In this document: positions 1 to 8,214 of the stretch, one piece after another
Layout: every line of letters begins with the position of its first letter
Position numbering within the stretch: position 1 is the stretch's first letter
DNA from: an uncultured Akkermansia sp.
Lineage (GTDB): Bacteria; Verrucomicrobiota; Verrucomicrobiia; Verrucomicrobiales; Akkermansiaceae
Length of the DNA: 21,995 bases
Assembly: GCA_904501915.1 (NCBI GenBank)
Contig: CAJGCV010000028.1
Coordinates: forward strand, 1 to 21,995
Direction of reading: 5' to 3'
Position numbers and translations under genes: made by a program
The notes under the pieces: model-generated
Database searches by the model: none
Seen by the model: only the letters and a program-made list of their open reading frames with translations
What the model was told of the DNA's origin: nothing

Positions 1-4
1 CACC

Positions 5-409
5 ATGCAGCAACTCCCCGGCAGGAAAGATATCAACTCGCGCAACAGCGTGTATGAGCAGAGCGCGCTGGATACCTTCTACGGCAAGACGCAGGAGGAG
101 GCGATGGAACTCCTGCTGGAGAATTTTGCCCATTACAGCGAACACCTCGGGTGGATGAGCTCTGCCGGCTTTGCCTACTATGGCCAGGCCTGGGAAAAGA
201 TGCTCGATTGCTACGATTTCGAAGCCGCCGATTCGGAATTCACACACGAGTTTACCAGTTACACCCGCTGCATCATCGTCTGGCGCTACGGCTGGTGGAA
301 AAATGACCCGCCGGAATGCCGCGAAATCCTGCGGAACATGCTCTCTTTCTGTGAAAAATATCACCATGGCGATGACTGTCTCCGTGCCTGGCTGGACGAG
401 AAAAACTAA
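5..409 (+). CDS. Hypothetical protein, paralog of the 1145-1630 product
   Basis: A 134-residue soluble protein that I do not recognise as a named family. It shares a clear pattern with the protein at 1145-1630: an N-terminal LP..DIN segment, FYGKT at residues 25-29 in both, GFAYY at 55-59 in both, AWE just after, and an arginine-cysteine-isoleucine segment near residue 88. The conserved positions line up without gaps through residue 60, which supports the ATG at position 5 as the true start even though almost nothing upstream is visible. There is no signal peptide or transmembrane helix. It is rich in aromatic and acidic residues and looks like a compact helical protein. It lies 14 bp before a small membrane protein and may be co-transcribed with it. 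Function unknown; an immunity-like or regulatory role is possible but unsupported. Confidence 0.75.
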   Translation: MQQLPGRKDINSRNSVYEQSALDTFYGKTQEEAMELLLENFAHYSEHLGWMSSAGFAYYGQAWEKMLDCYDFEAADSEFTHEFTSYTRCIIVWRYGWWKNDPPECREILRNMLSFCEKYHHGDDCLRAWLDEKN

Positions 410-423
410 CTCCGGGCTTCCCT

Positions 424-912
424 ATGAACAGACGGAAAGAACAACACAAAGAGGAAAAAAGCAGCTCGGTTGCCATGAGCGTTGCGCTTATGTGCTTCTC
501 CGGTGGTGCGGCATTCGTAAATGGCAACGCAGCCTATATCTCGCTGAACCGTGATTCAGCAGAATACGCCATCGTCAGAGGAACGCTCAACAGCGGCGCA
601 AGCTGGGGCTCCAGGCCCCGAGTCAGCTTCGACTATGAGGGCGAACCGCATGAACTGCGCAGCGCCGGGTTGCTCCTGACAAAGGGCCAGCTGCGCAGCA
701 TCCATGACGAACTGGGCTATATTCCCGTCTGTGTAGACAAACAGCACCCGTGGAATGCCGCCGTCTGCCATGAATTGACCACTTTCGGCGCAGCCTGCAC
801 CTTGTTACCCGGACTCCTGTTCCTGGTCTCTCTTGTCTGGTTCCTGCACCTTATCCGCAGAAAGAAACAGAGCAGCAGCCTCACCCTCAGAAAAAGCCGG
901 CGACATCGGTGA
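424..912 (+). CDS. Small two-helix membrane protein, DUF3592-like
   Basis: A 162-residue protein with a highly charged N-terminus, a hydrophobic segment at about residues 15-39, a central domain of about 80 residues, a second helix at about 121-143 and a very basic tail (RRKK, KSRRHR). The positive-inside rule puts both termini in the cytoplasm and the middle domain outside the membrane. That middle domain (EYAIVRGTLNSG, then RVSFDYEGEPHEL) resembles the short beta domain of DUF3592-type proteins, in which a helix is followed by a variable extracytoplasmic sandwich and another helix. The family match is by eye and tentative. It starts 14 bp after the upstream hypothetical gene. The ATG has no recognisable Shine-Dalgarno motif. 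No function can be assigned. Confidence 0.6.
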   Translation: MNRRKEQHKEEKSSSVAMSVALMCFSGGAAFVNGNAAYISLNRDSAEYAIVRGTLNSGASWGSRPRVSFDYEGEPHELRSAGLLLTKGQLRSIHDELGYIPVCVDKQHPWNAAVCHELTTFGAACTLLPGLLFLVSLVWFLHLIRRKKQSSSLTLRKSRRHR

Positions 913-962
913 ACTCAATAAAAATCCACATATTCCCGATTTCAGGCATTTTTAGAACACTC

Positions 963-1005
963 AATTCCCGCGAATCGGGAATGCGATTCCCGATTCGCGG
1001 GAATT
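963..1005. repeat. Perfect 20-bp-arm inverted repeat
   Basis: Two exactly complementary 20-base arms (963-982 and 986-1005) surround a 3-base centre, gcg. Partial copies of the core ATTCCCGATT / CGAATCGGGAAT occur at 932-941 and 1111-1122, and a one-mismatch copy of the core at 1081-1089. No T-run follows on either strand, so it is not a standard intrinsic terminator. It touches a weak promoter-like -35 box at 1009. Confidence 0.85.
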
Positions 1006-1008
1006 TGC

Positions 1009-1037
1009 TTGACTTAAAGCATCTCTGATTCTACTGT
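1009..1037 (+). promoter_or_regulatory. Possible sigma70-type promoter for the 1145 gene
   Basis: TTGACT at 1009-1014, a 17-base spacer, then TACTGT at 1032-1037, which is only a three-of-six match to TATAAT. It would give a leader of about 100 bases that includes the partial repeat at 1111-1122. The -35 box lies 4 bases after the perfect palindrome, which could therefore act as an operator. Weak on sequence alone. Confidence 0.3.
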
Positions 1038-1144
1038 ATGAGCCAAAAGAAAGGGGCGGAATGCCCTTTGGCATAACTGGATTCCCCATCTCTGCCCTTT
1101 AATTTTCCTGCGAATCGGGAATTTCGCAAGAACAAAACGAGATT

Positions 1145-1630
1145 ATGAACACCCTGCCCCGCAAAGAAGATATCAACGTCTACGACTCGCTCGATGAGCG
1201 CTCTGCCGTAAGGGAATTCTACGGCAAGACACGCGAGCAGATTTTCAAGGAACTCATCGATGGCTACCAGTACCTGCAGGAAAGCCTCGCCTTCATGGGG
1301 CCGGTAGGATTTGCCTACTACGCCCCCGCCTGGGAGCGGCTTTTCACACACTTCGACGATGCCGAGGAGCTCGAAGTTGTCGTCCAGTGGACCAGGTGCA
1401 TCATCAGCATTCGCTGCATCAGCATGGACACAGAGACCCCCGAGTCCATTGCAGCCATGCACCGCATGCTGGATTGCTGCGAGGCGTTCTACCACTCCGA
1501 CACCTGCCTCAACTACTACGTTGAGGAAGCCCGGTTATACGGCTATGCAGAATCCCTGCTCGCCTGCCCACCGGAACTGCAGAAGGAGTTGAAGGCATGC
1601 GCCAGATTGAGAGCGCAGCTGGGTAAATAA
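1145..1630 (+). CDS. Hypothetical protein, paralog of the 5-409 product
   Basis: A 161-residue soluble protein of unknown function. It shares LP..DIN at the N-terminus, FYGKT at 25-29, GFAYY at 55-59, AWE and the RCI segment with the protein at 5-409. It is about 27 residues longer, with an extra charged C-terminal region (residues 134-161, with LLACPPELQKELKAC). There is no signal peptide or membrane helix. The start was chosen because the N-terminus aligns with the paralog. The upstream 230 bases hold the large palindrome and its partial copies, so this gene probably has its own control. It converges with the efflux operon, whose terminator lies just past its stop codon. The pair most likely arose by local duplication with the small membrane protein gene in between. 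Confidence 0.75.
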   Translation: MNTLPRKEDINVYDSLDERSAVREFYGKTREQIFKELIDGYQYLQESLAFMGPVGFAYYAPAWERLFTHFDDAEELEVVVQWTRCIISIRCISMDTETPESIAAMHRMLDCCEAFYHSDTCLNYYVEEARLYGYAESLLACPPELQKELKACARLRAQLGK

Positions 1631-1657
1631 AAACAGACCGGGAGCTCATGCCCCCGG
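1631..1657 (-). terminator. Intrinsic terminator of the efflux operon
   Basis: Read on the minus strand, an 8-base-pair stem (CCGGGGGC / GCTCCCGG, one mismatch) with loop ATGA is followed by TCTGTTTTTATT. It lies 27 bases after the stop codon of the outer-membrane factor gene and is the expected end of the minus-strand operon. On the plus strand the same hairpin lacks a following T-run. Confidence 0.7.
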
Positions 1658-1683
1658 CCTGCAGAATCTTGCACTGAAACAAG

Positions 1684-3078
1684 TTATTTCGCCTTGTTCT
1701 GCCACCCACCGCCGAGCTGGGTATACAGGGTGGGCACACAGGCAGCATACTGGAACCGGTAGGCAGCCAGCTGGGTCTGCGCCGGGAAAAGCCCCTGCTG
1801 TGCCGTAAGCACCTCATAATAGCTGGCCATACCCTCTGCATAGCGGGCCTTGGAAAGCTTCACACTCTCCTGATAAGCGGCTACAGCCTGCTCCTGCTTC
1901 TTCATAATCTGGCGCAGTTTGTTGCGCTTCACCAAGGTTGTGGAAATCTCAGACATAGCAGCCAGTACGGTCTGCTCATAATCCGCCTTGGCTGCCAGGA
2001 AAGCATCGCGCTTCATCTTCTCATTAGCGCGCAGCTTACCAGCCTGGAAAAGCGGGCCTGCCAGATTAGCGCCAATGCCCCAGCCATCAATACTGCGGCT
2101 CAGACCGTGGCGCAGGTCGGGAGTGGCAATACCACCAAGGCCGGTCAGGCTGATGCTCGGGAAATAACTGGCAATAGCCACACCAATATCAGCATTGGCA
2201 GCACGCAGCTTCTGCTCCGCAGCGCGAATATCCGGGCGGCGGGCAATCACATCTGCCGGTATACCGGCTGCCACCTTACTGGCATTGGCAAATGCCATCA
2301 TATTGCCACCGCGCTCAATGGCTCCGGGCATGCGCCCCGCCAGCGTGGAAAGGGAGTTTTCCAACTCGGTAATCTGCATCTGCAGATTCGGAATCTGCGC
2401 CTCTGCGGCAGAAAGGGCAGCCTGCGCAGAAGCTGTCTGCAGTCGGTTAGCCACACCATTTTCCAGCTGGTTCTCAAAAAGCTTAAGAGAATCGCGGTAG
2501 GATTCCACAGCCTCATTGGCAATCTTAAGCTGCTCATCCAGCATAATAAGCTGGAGATAGCCGCTCGCCACCTGCTTCATCAGCGAAATACGCAGGTTAT
2601 TGAAGTTCTCTTCTGCCTCCAGAGCCTGGGCCTCTGCACTCTCCACGCCCTTGCGGGTCTTGCCCCAGAGGTCAAGCTCCCAGGAAGCGCTCAGGCCGCC
2701 CGCACCAGGAATTTCCTTTACCTCAGACATGCTCAGATTCGCCGTGGAGCTGGCGCCCTTGTTGCCGGCAGCCATGTAGCTGAGCGAGGGGAAGAGCGGT
2801 GAACGCGCCACGGTAATGTAGCGGCGGGCTGCCTCTACATTGTGCATCATGGCCTCCAGGTTACGGTTGCTGGCAAATACATCATTGAGCAACTTCTCCA
2901 GGTTGGCATCCTTGAGCACCTCCTGCCACGGCAGGTCGGCCATGGTGCTGCCAGTCAGGCCTTCGCCTCGGAACGCAGCAGGCACAGGCATTTCAGGCGA
3001 GGTCCAGACGGGACCAAACGAGCAGGATGCCACCAGACCGGCGGCTCCTGCAAGGCTGAGAATAAGGGTTCGTTTCAT
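1684..3078 (-). CDS. RND efflux outer-membrane factor lipoprotein (OprM/NodT family)
   Basis: A 464-residue outer-membrane channel subunit that would trimerise and connect the periplasmic adaptor and RND pump to the outside. The N-terminus is a lipoprotein signal: a KR start, a hydrophobic stretch and a lipobox ending LVASC with the lipidated cysteine at residue 19, followed by FGP and P-rich sequence typical of OprM/CusC. Two outer-membrane-efflux-protein repeats follow; the second includes the hallmark stretch IPADVIARRPDIRAAEQKL and then ANADIGVAIASYFPSISLTG. Length is normal for the family. It is last in the operon, 62 bp after the RND gene. That gap holds a near-consensus promoter (3088-3115), so it can probably be made independently of the pump. 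The substrate cannot be told from sequence. Confidence 0.93.
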   Translation of the reverse strand: MKRTLILSLAGAAGLVASCSFGPVWTSPEMPVPAAFRGEGLTGSTMADLPWQEVLKDANLEKLLNDVFASNRNLEAMMHNVEAARRYITVARSPLFPSLSYMAAGNKGASSTANLSMSEVKEIPGAGGLSASWELDLWGKTRKGVESAEAQALEAEENFNNLRISLMKQVASGYLQLIMLDEQLKIANEAVESYRDSLKLFENQLENGVANRLQTASAQAALSAAEAQIPNLQMQITELENSLSTLAGRMPGAIERGGNMMAFANASKVAAGIPADVIARRPDIRAAEQKLRAANADIGVAIASYFPSISLTGLGGIATPDLRHGLSRSIDGWGIGANLAGPLFQAGKLRANEKMKRDAFLAAKADYEQTVLAAMSEISTTLVKRNKLRQIMKKQEQAVAAYQESVKLSKARYAEGMASYYEVLTAQQGLFPAQTQLAAYRFQYAACVPTLYTQLGGGWQNKAK

Positions 3079-3087
3079 GCTGGTATT

Positions 3088-3115
3088 ATGATATCTTTTT
3101 GGTTGATATTGTCAA
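3088..3115 (-). promoter_or_regulatory. Internal promoter before the outer-membrane factor gene
   Basis: On the minus strand a perfect TTGACA (3110-3115), a 16-base spacer and TATCAT (3088-3093, one mismatch). Only nine bases separate the -10 box from the ATG, so the transcript would carry a leader of about 2-3 bases. It lies wholly in the 62-bp gap between the RND and outer-membrane factor genes. Confidence 0.6.
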
Positions 3116-3140
3116 GTTCTTTTACTCTAACCACATACAT

Positions 3141-6100
3141 TTATTCACTATCCTGATGTGCAGCCAGGTACGCGCGGGCGCCGGCTTCATCGGGGTCTTC
3201 CTCCAGGGTCACAAGTTTGAACCTAATCCGGAAGAGGCGCATAATAAACACATAGGAACAGGGAATCAGGAAAACACCCACAACAGTGGCCACCGTCATG
3301 CCCGCCACCACCACAGTGCCGATGGAGCAACGGGCCAGTGCGCCGGAACCCGAAGCAAGCACCAGCGGCACACAGCCCAGAATAAAGGCGAGCGAAGTCA
3401 TCAGAATAGGACGCAGACGCAGACGCGCCGCCGAGAGCGTGGCGGTGAGCAGGTCTTTGCCGCGTTCCATTTCCAGGTTGGCAAACTCCACAATGAGAAT
3501 GGCATTCTTAGCCGCCAGACCCACAAGCATCACCAGCCCCACCTGGGCATAGAGATTAAGTTCCAGCCCCATCCAATACAAGCCGGCATAGGCGCCCAGC
3601 ACGGCAATGGGCACGGTGAGGAACACCGAAATGGGCAGAGTCCATTTCTCGTACAACGCCACAAGAATCAGGAACGCGAACACCGAGGACATGGCAAAGA
3701 TAGTCACCAGCCCGGTGCTGTTCCGCACCTTGTTTTCCTGGAACGACATATCCTGGTAATCCATGCCGATTTTGGCGGGGTCCATGGTCTGGGCATAAAC
3801 CTCCTCCATGGCTTCCATGAGCTGCTGGGTGGACACCCCCGGACGCGGCATAATGTTCAGCTTGGCAGAGTTGTAGATATTGTGGTGCATCACGAATTCC
3901 GTATCCGCAATATCCTTGATTTCCACCAGAGTCGAAAGCGGCACACGCTCGCCATCCTGGTTGGTCACAAAGAAGCCATCCATTTTATCGAGGCTCACGC
4001 GGTCTGCCCCCTGGGCCTGCATATACACCTGCCACTGCTGGCCGAACGCATTGAAGAAGTTCACGAAAGCCGAACCATTGTAAGTTGCCAGCAGATTGTT
4101 GGCCACGGCAATATCCACGCGGTGGAACTTACATTTCTCTTTATCCAGCTCCACGAACTTCTGCGGGGTATCCGCCATCATCATATCCATGCAAACCGCC
4201 ACCTCCGGGCGTTTGCGGGCAGCTTCCTCAAACTTAAGCACCTGCTCGCGAAGAAACGGAACACCCTGTCCTTCAAGGTCATTGAGCACCATAGTCACAC
4301 CATTTGCCGTACCCACACCGGGAATAGCCGGGGGCATCAGCACCATGGCCATGCCATCCAGCGCGGCAGCGTGCAGCCGTCCTTCGATGCGTTTCTGCAC
4401 CTCTGCGGCGGTTTCAGGACGGTCTTTCCAGTCCTTCAGCTCAATGAAAGCAATACAGGCGCCCGGGGTCTGCACGCTGTTGAGGATGTTGATACCCACC
4501 ACCGTGGTCAGGTTCTTCACGGCGGGGTCGCTGAGGGCATCTTCGAATTTCTTGTTTTCGGCGTATGCCACCTGCATGGACGTATCGGGTTTCATGACCA
4601 GCGCCGCCAGCAAGAAGCCCTGGTCTTCATCCGGCAGGAATGACTTGGGCACCATCTTGCTCATGGGGGCAATAGCCGCCCAGAACACAATAAGCAGAGG
4701 CATGGAGATAACAAGCTTGCGGCAAAGCCCGCCGCATATTTTCACATAGATGCCGGCAGTGTAATCGTAGCACTTGTTGAACAGTCTGTAAAACGGTTTG
4801 AAGATACTCTTGTGCTGCTGCGTGGGTCTGAGCATGAGCGCACACAATGCCGGCGAAAGAGTCAACGCATTAAAGGCTGAAATCAGCATCGACACAGCAA
4901 TCGTAATGGCAAACTGCTTGAACAGCGTGCCGGTAATACCCTCCAGCAACAAGGCCGGCAGGAACACCGCTGCCAGCACCAGCGCAATGGCAATCACCGG
5001 ACCACTCACTTCCTGCATGGCGGCAAAGGAAGCCATGCGCGGGTTCAGCCCCTTGTCGATATGGTGCTGCACGGCCTCCACCACCACAATGGCGTCATCC
5101 ACCACCAGACCAATGGCCAGCACCATGCCCAGCAGCGAAATCGTGTTGAGCGAAAAGCCCAGCAGCGGGAACACACAGAAGGTCGATATCAGCGACACCG
5201 GCACCGCAATGAGCGGAATCAGCGTAGCGCGGAAATTCTGCAGGAACATGAACACCACCAGCGCCACCAGCACAATCGCTTCAATGAACGTGCGCTTGAT
5301 TTCGTCAATAGAGTAACGCACGGCCGTAGTCGTATCCAGCGAAATCTCGCCTTTGATACCCAGGGGCATGATGGAGGCCTGTTTCTCGAAGGTCTTGCGC
5401 AGGCGGTCCACCGTGGCAATGGCATTGGACCCGGGGGTCTGGAAAATCACCACAGCGGCCGATACCTGGCGATTCAGGCGGCCGGTGGCCGAGTAGTTCT
5501 CCGAGCCCAGCTCCACCTTGGCGATATCCTTGAGGTAAATAATCTCATCGCCCACCTGGCGCACGATAATCTCCTCGAACTCGGCGGGATCGCTCAAGCG
5601 GCCCTGCGTGCGGATGGCAATGGTCTTCTCCTGGCCATCGGGTACGGGGTCGGCACCCACCTTACCACCCGGGTTGGTGGTATTCTGAGCGGCGATGGCT
5701 GCGCGCACCTCACCCACAGAAATGTTGTAGTGGGTCATGATGTTGGTATCCAGCCAGATGCGGATAGCATAACGCCCCGCACCATACACCGTCACCTCAC
5801 CCACACCCTCGACACGTTTCAGCTCATCCACCATCTTCACCTGGGCATAGTTGGCCAGGTCAACGGAGTTGTTGCTGCCATCGGGCGAGTAAAGGGAATA
5901 GATGATGAGGGGAAGCCCCGGTTGCTGGCGTATGGTCACACCAGAGTTCAACACCTCCGGCGGCACCTGGGAGGATGCCTGCCCATAGCGCATATTGGTG
6001 AACACCTGGTCCAGATCGGGGTCGGTATCCGGATTGAACACCACCTGCAGGGAGTACACGCCGTTGTTAGAAGAAACCGAGGTCATGTAATCCATGCCCT

Positions 6101-6317
6101 GAACACCGGAAATTTCGCGTTCCAGCGGCGTACCAACCGAATCGGCCACGGCCTTGGCATCCGCACCGGGGAACATGGCCATGAGCTGAATAGTGCGCGG
6201 CGTAATCTCCGGGTACTGAGACACCGGCAGATTCACCAGGCACACCAGCCCCAGCAGCGTTGTCACCACGGCTATGACCGTGGCTATAACGGGATGTTTA
6301 ATGAAAAAAGGGCTCAT
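3141..6317 (-). CDS. RND multidrug efflux transporter, HAE1 family (AcrB/MexB-like)
   Basis: A 1058-residue inner-membrane, proton-driven drug exporter, full length for the AcrB/MexB family. It opens with FFIKHPVIATVIAV, a typical first helix. The proton-relay pair sits at D407-D408 in LAIGLVVDDAIVVVE, the same numbering as AcrB. The partner lysine of helix 10 is K937 in GLAAKNAILIVEF. Large periplasmic loops follow helices 1 and 7 as expected (porter and funnel domains), with QYPEITP and MFPGADAKAV near the start. It begins 9 bp after the adaptor gene and shares its operon. The C-terminus is short and acidic. Substrates are probably hydrophobic or amphiphilic compounds, as for other HAE1 members. 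No key residue is missing. Confidence 0.96.
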   Translation of the reverse strand: MSPFFIKHPVIATVIAVVTTLLGLVCLVNLPVSQYPEITPRTIQLMAMFPGADAKAVADSVGTPLEREISGVQGMDYMTSVSSNNGVYSLQVVFNPDTDPDLDQVFTNMRYGQASSQVPPEVLNSGVTIRQQPGLPLIIYSLYSPDGSNNSVDLANYAQVKMVDELKRVEGVGEVTVYGAGRYAIRIWLDTNIMTHYNISVGEVRAAIAAQNTTNPGGKVGADPVPDGQEKTIAIRTQGRLSDPAEFEEIIVRQVGDEIIYLKDIAKVELGSENYSATGRLNRQVSAAVVIFQTPGSNAIATVDRLRKTFEKQASIMPLGIKGEISLDTTTAVRYSIDEIKRTFIEAIVLVALVVFMFLQNFRATLIPLIAVPVSLISTFCVFPLLGFSLNTISLLGMVLAIGLVVDDAIVVVEAVQHHIDKGLNPRMASFAAMQEVSGPVIAIALVLAAVFLPALLLEGITGTLFKQFAITIAVSMLISAFNALTLSPALCALMLRPTQQHKSIFKPFYRLFNKCYDYTAGIYVKICGGLCRKLVISMPLLIVFWAAIAPMSKMVPKSFLPDEDQGFLLAALVMKPDTSMQVAYAENKKFEDALSDPAVKNLTTVVGINILNSVQTPGACIAFIELKDWKDRPETAAEVQKRIEGRLHAAALDGMAMVLMPPAIPGVGTANGVTMVLNDLEGQGVPFLREQVLKFEEAARKRPEVAVCMDMMMADTPQKFVELDKEKCKFHRVDIAVANNLLATYNGSAFVNFFNAFGQQWQVYMQAQGADRVSLDKMDGFFVTNQDGERVPLSTLVEIKDIADTEFVMHHNIYNSAKLNIMPRPGVSTQQLMEAMEEVYAQTMDPAKIGMDYQDMSFQENKVRNSTGLVTIFAMSSVFAFLILVALYEKWTLPISVFLTVPIAVLGAYAGLYWMGLELNLYAQVGLVMLVGLAAKNAILIVEFANLEMERGKDLLTATLSAARLRLRPILMTSLAFILGCVPLVLASGSGALARCSIGTVVVAGMTVATVVGVFLIPCSYVFIMRLFRIRFKLVTLEEDPDEAGARAYLAAHQDSE

Positions 6318-6326
6318 GATTGTCTT

Positions 6327-7679
6327 TTATTCAGCAGTAACGGAGTTGACAGTCGTGGTGGGCTTCTCGTAGATGAAGGGCTGGGGAACCACCGTGCCGA
6401 AACCGCCTTGCGCCCCCTGGGCACGCATACCGGCATTGGCCATGGCATATTGCGCCGCCATCTGGCCGCCGCCCACTATCACCTGCGCCGCTTCCACATC
6501 CTCAATGCCATGCTCCTTCAGCGTCTCGGCGATGGGCCTGACCGTACCGGTCACCACCTGCATAAGCATGGGAACCGTGTTACCATCACCATTCGGCATA
6601 TCCAGCACCAGTTCCTTACCCAGCTGCACATCGATACCCAGCGGCGTATTATCCGGCGCCACCACATAAATGAAACGGTGGTTCATGGAGGAAACCAGAG
6701 CACGGGAAGGCACCAGCAAAGCGTCCTTAAGCTCACCGGTTCTGGCCTGTACACGCACGGCAGCACCCGCGCGCAGCTTCAACTGCGGGTTCGGCACATA
6801 GCCCACGAACTTAACCGTGCCGGTAGCCTGGCTGATTTCACTATCCACGGCATGAACCGTTCCCTTATGCTCAAACACACGCCCGTCTTCCAGAATCAGG
6901 TCAAATTCCTTCACCGGACTCATCTTATCAGGCAAATCGTAATACCCTTCCCCCTGAATCTGGGCATTCAGCTGGCGCGCGGGAACGGAAAAGTCCACCC
7001 GGATGGGGTCTACTGAGGCCATGCGGGTCAGAACCACCTGGCCGGCTGCCACAAAATCACCCACGCTCACATTCGATTTGCTGGCAAGCCCCTTGAAAGG
7101 CGCACGAATGGTGCAGCGCTCCAGGTTCAGCAGGGCCAGTTGCGTGGCAGCCTCTGCCTGAGCAACTTGCGCCTTAGCCATAGCCAGAGCAGCCTCGCAG
7201 CGGCGGGAGGCATGCTGGGCATCACTGTACTGTTTCTCTGAAACAGAGCCGCTCTGCACCAGCGCCGCAAAGCGGGTCTCATCTTTCCGGGCCTGCTCAT
7301 ATGCCACTTCAGCCTGCAGCACCCCGGCCTTGGCGGCTGCAACATTGGCCACAGCCTGGTCATACGCAGCCTGGTAATTAGAGGGGTCTATGCGGAACAA
7401 CACTTCATCCTTTTCGCACAATGAGCCATGCCAGTATACCTGCTCCAGCAGCCGCCCCGAAACCTCCGGGCGAATATCAGCCTGTTCCACACCCCGCAAA
7501 TGGCCAAACCAGGTACTGGTCAGATCCACTGTGCGTTTCTGCAGCGGCATCACCGTCACATTAATGGGAGCCATACCGCGTTGCGCGGTCTGCTCACCGG
7601 AATTATCCTTGCAACCGGGCAGCAGGCTTGTGGCTACCAGGCCTCCGAGGGCTATCATTACTATATGTGTTGCTTTCAT
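6327..7679 (-). CDS. RND efflux periplasmic adaptor lipoprotein (AcrA/MexA family)
   Basis: A 450-residue membrane fusion protein that bridges the RND pump and the outer-membrane channel. A lipoprotein signal ends LLPGC, giving a lipidated cysteine at residue 23. The domains run in the usual order: beta-barrel/lipoyl half (GRLLEQVYWHGSLCEKDEVLFRIDPSNY), an alpha-helical hairpin rich in Ala, Gln and Glu at about 105-185, the second lipoyl half (CTIRAPFKGLASKSNVSVGDFVAAGQ), then the beta-barrel and membrane-proximal domains. The C-terminal 45 residues are Gly/Ala/Met/Gln-rich (GGGQMAAQYAMANAGMRAQGAQGG) and probably disordered, slightly longer than in AcrA. It starts 12 bp after marR and ends 9 bp before the RND gene, consistent with one transcript. 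Confidence 0.94.
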   Translation of the reverse strand: MKATHIVMIALGGLVATSLLPGCKDNSGEQTAQRGMAPINVTVMPLQKRTVDLTSTWFGHLRGVEQADIRPEVSGRLLEQVYWHGSLCEKDEVLFRIDPSNYQAAYDQAVANVAAAKAGVLQAEVAYEQARKDETRFAALVQSGSVSEKQYSDAQHASRRCEAALAMAKAQVAQAEAATQLALLNLERCTIRAPFKGLASKSNVSVGDFVAAGQVVLTRMASVDPIRVDFSVPARQLNAQIQGEGYYDLPDKMSPVKEFDLILEDGRVFEHKGTVHAVDSEISQATGTVKFVGYVPNPQLKLRAGAAVRVQARTGELKDALLVPSRALVSSMNHRFIYVVAPDNTPLGIDVQLGKELVLDMPNGDGNTVPMLMQVVTGTVRPIAETLKEHGIEDVEAAQVIVGGGQMAAQYAMANAGMRAQGAQGGFGTVVPQPFIYEKPTTTVNSVTAE

Positions 7680-7691
7680 TGATATTTCATT

Positions 7692-8150
7692 TTACAGAGT
7701 CTCGGACTCCGTGGTTAACGTATTGTGATAAATCCTCTCCAGCATGCCTCGCAGCAGCTCCAGCTCATCTGCGCTGAACCCCTGCACCAGCTGGTTCTCA
7801 AATCCTTGCACCTGACTCTGCGTCTCTTCCCGCAATCGCTGAAACGCCTCTGTCAGATACGCATGCTTCACCCGGCCATCTGTGCTGTCAAAAGCGGTAC
7901 GAACATACCCCTTTTCCTCCAGACGCGCCAGCAGGCCTTTCACCGTTGTATGGCTCACGCCCAGGTACTGCTCCAGTTCGCGTTGCGACACGGCTTGTCC
8001 GCCCCGACCCTCCAGATACATCAGCACCCGGCATTGTGATGCCGTTACGCGCAACTTTCCCATACGCTGCGCAAACAACGCGTCGGCCCGGTCTGCCACC
8101 AGCTTCATGACAAATACAGGGTGCTTTTCTTTCAGGTTTACGTGTATCAT
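7692..8150 (-). CDS. MarR-family transcriptional regulator of the efflux operon
   Basis: A 152-residue winged-helix regulator. The helix-turn-helix lies in VSQRELEQYLGVSHTTVKGLLARLEEKGYV, followed by the wing with DSTDGRVKHAYLTEAF, both typical of MarR. Helices at the two ends would form the dimer. It is the first gene of the efflux operon, 12 bp before the adaptor gene, so it most likely represses its own operon and responds to a pump substrate. A 14-bp perfect palindrome sits between its -10 box and its start. I chose the ATG at 8150 (MIHVNLKEKHP); a TTG two codons upstream is possible, and an internal ATG before KLVADRAD would still keep the domain. No Shine-Dalgarno motif is visible. Confidence 0.9.
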   Translation of the reverse strand: MIHVNLKEKHPVFVMKLVADRADALFAQRMGKLRVTASQCRVLMYLEGRGGQAVSQRELEQYLGVSHTTVKGLLARLEEKGYVRTAFDSTDGRVKHAYLTEAFQRLREETQSQVQGFENQLVQGFSADELELLRGMLERIYHNTLTTESETL

Positions 8151-8159
8151 GATCAATTA

Positions 8160-8173
8160 TGAAGCATGCTTCA
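8160..8173. promoter_or_regulatory. Putative MarR operator palindrome
   Basis: TGAAGCATGCTTCA is a perfect 14-bp palindrome lying between the -10 box (8187-8192) and the marR start (8150). Its size and position are what is expected of an autoregulatory MarR site. I did not see another copy in the window. Binding is inferred. Confidence 0.55.
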
Positions 8174-8186
8174 AATCAGCCGCGGG

Positions 8187-8214
8187 AGTATACCAGAGCA
8201 CACTGCCAAGTCAA
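8187..8214 (-). promoter_or_regulatory. Promoter of the marR-efflux operon
   Basis: On the minus strand TTGACT (8209-8214), a 16-base spacer, and TATACT (8187-8192), each one mismatch from consensus. The leader would be about 30 bases and would contain the 14-bp palindrome, so a bound repressor could block initiation or early elongation. Confidence 0.65.

Noticed and set aside
3099..4643. Long plus-strand open frame (514 codons) opposite the RND gene
   Set aside because: It is antisense to the well-supported RND coding sequence, has a His-, Gln- and Arg-rich composition typical of reading GC-rich codons backwards, and shows no domain.
5061..7016. Plus-strand open frame of 651 codons across the RND and adaptor genes
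   Set aside because: Same reason: antisense to two secure genes, with His/Arg/Gly-rich low-complexity composition and no recognisable motif.
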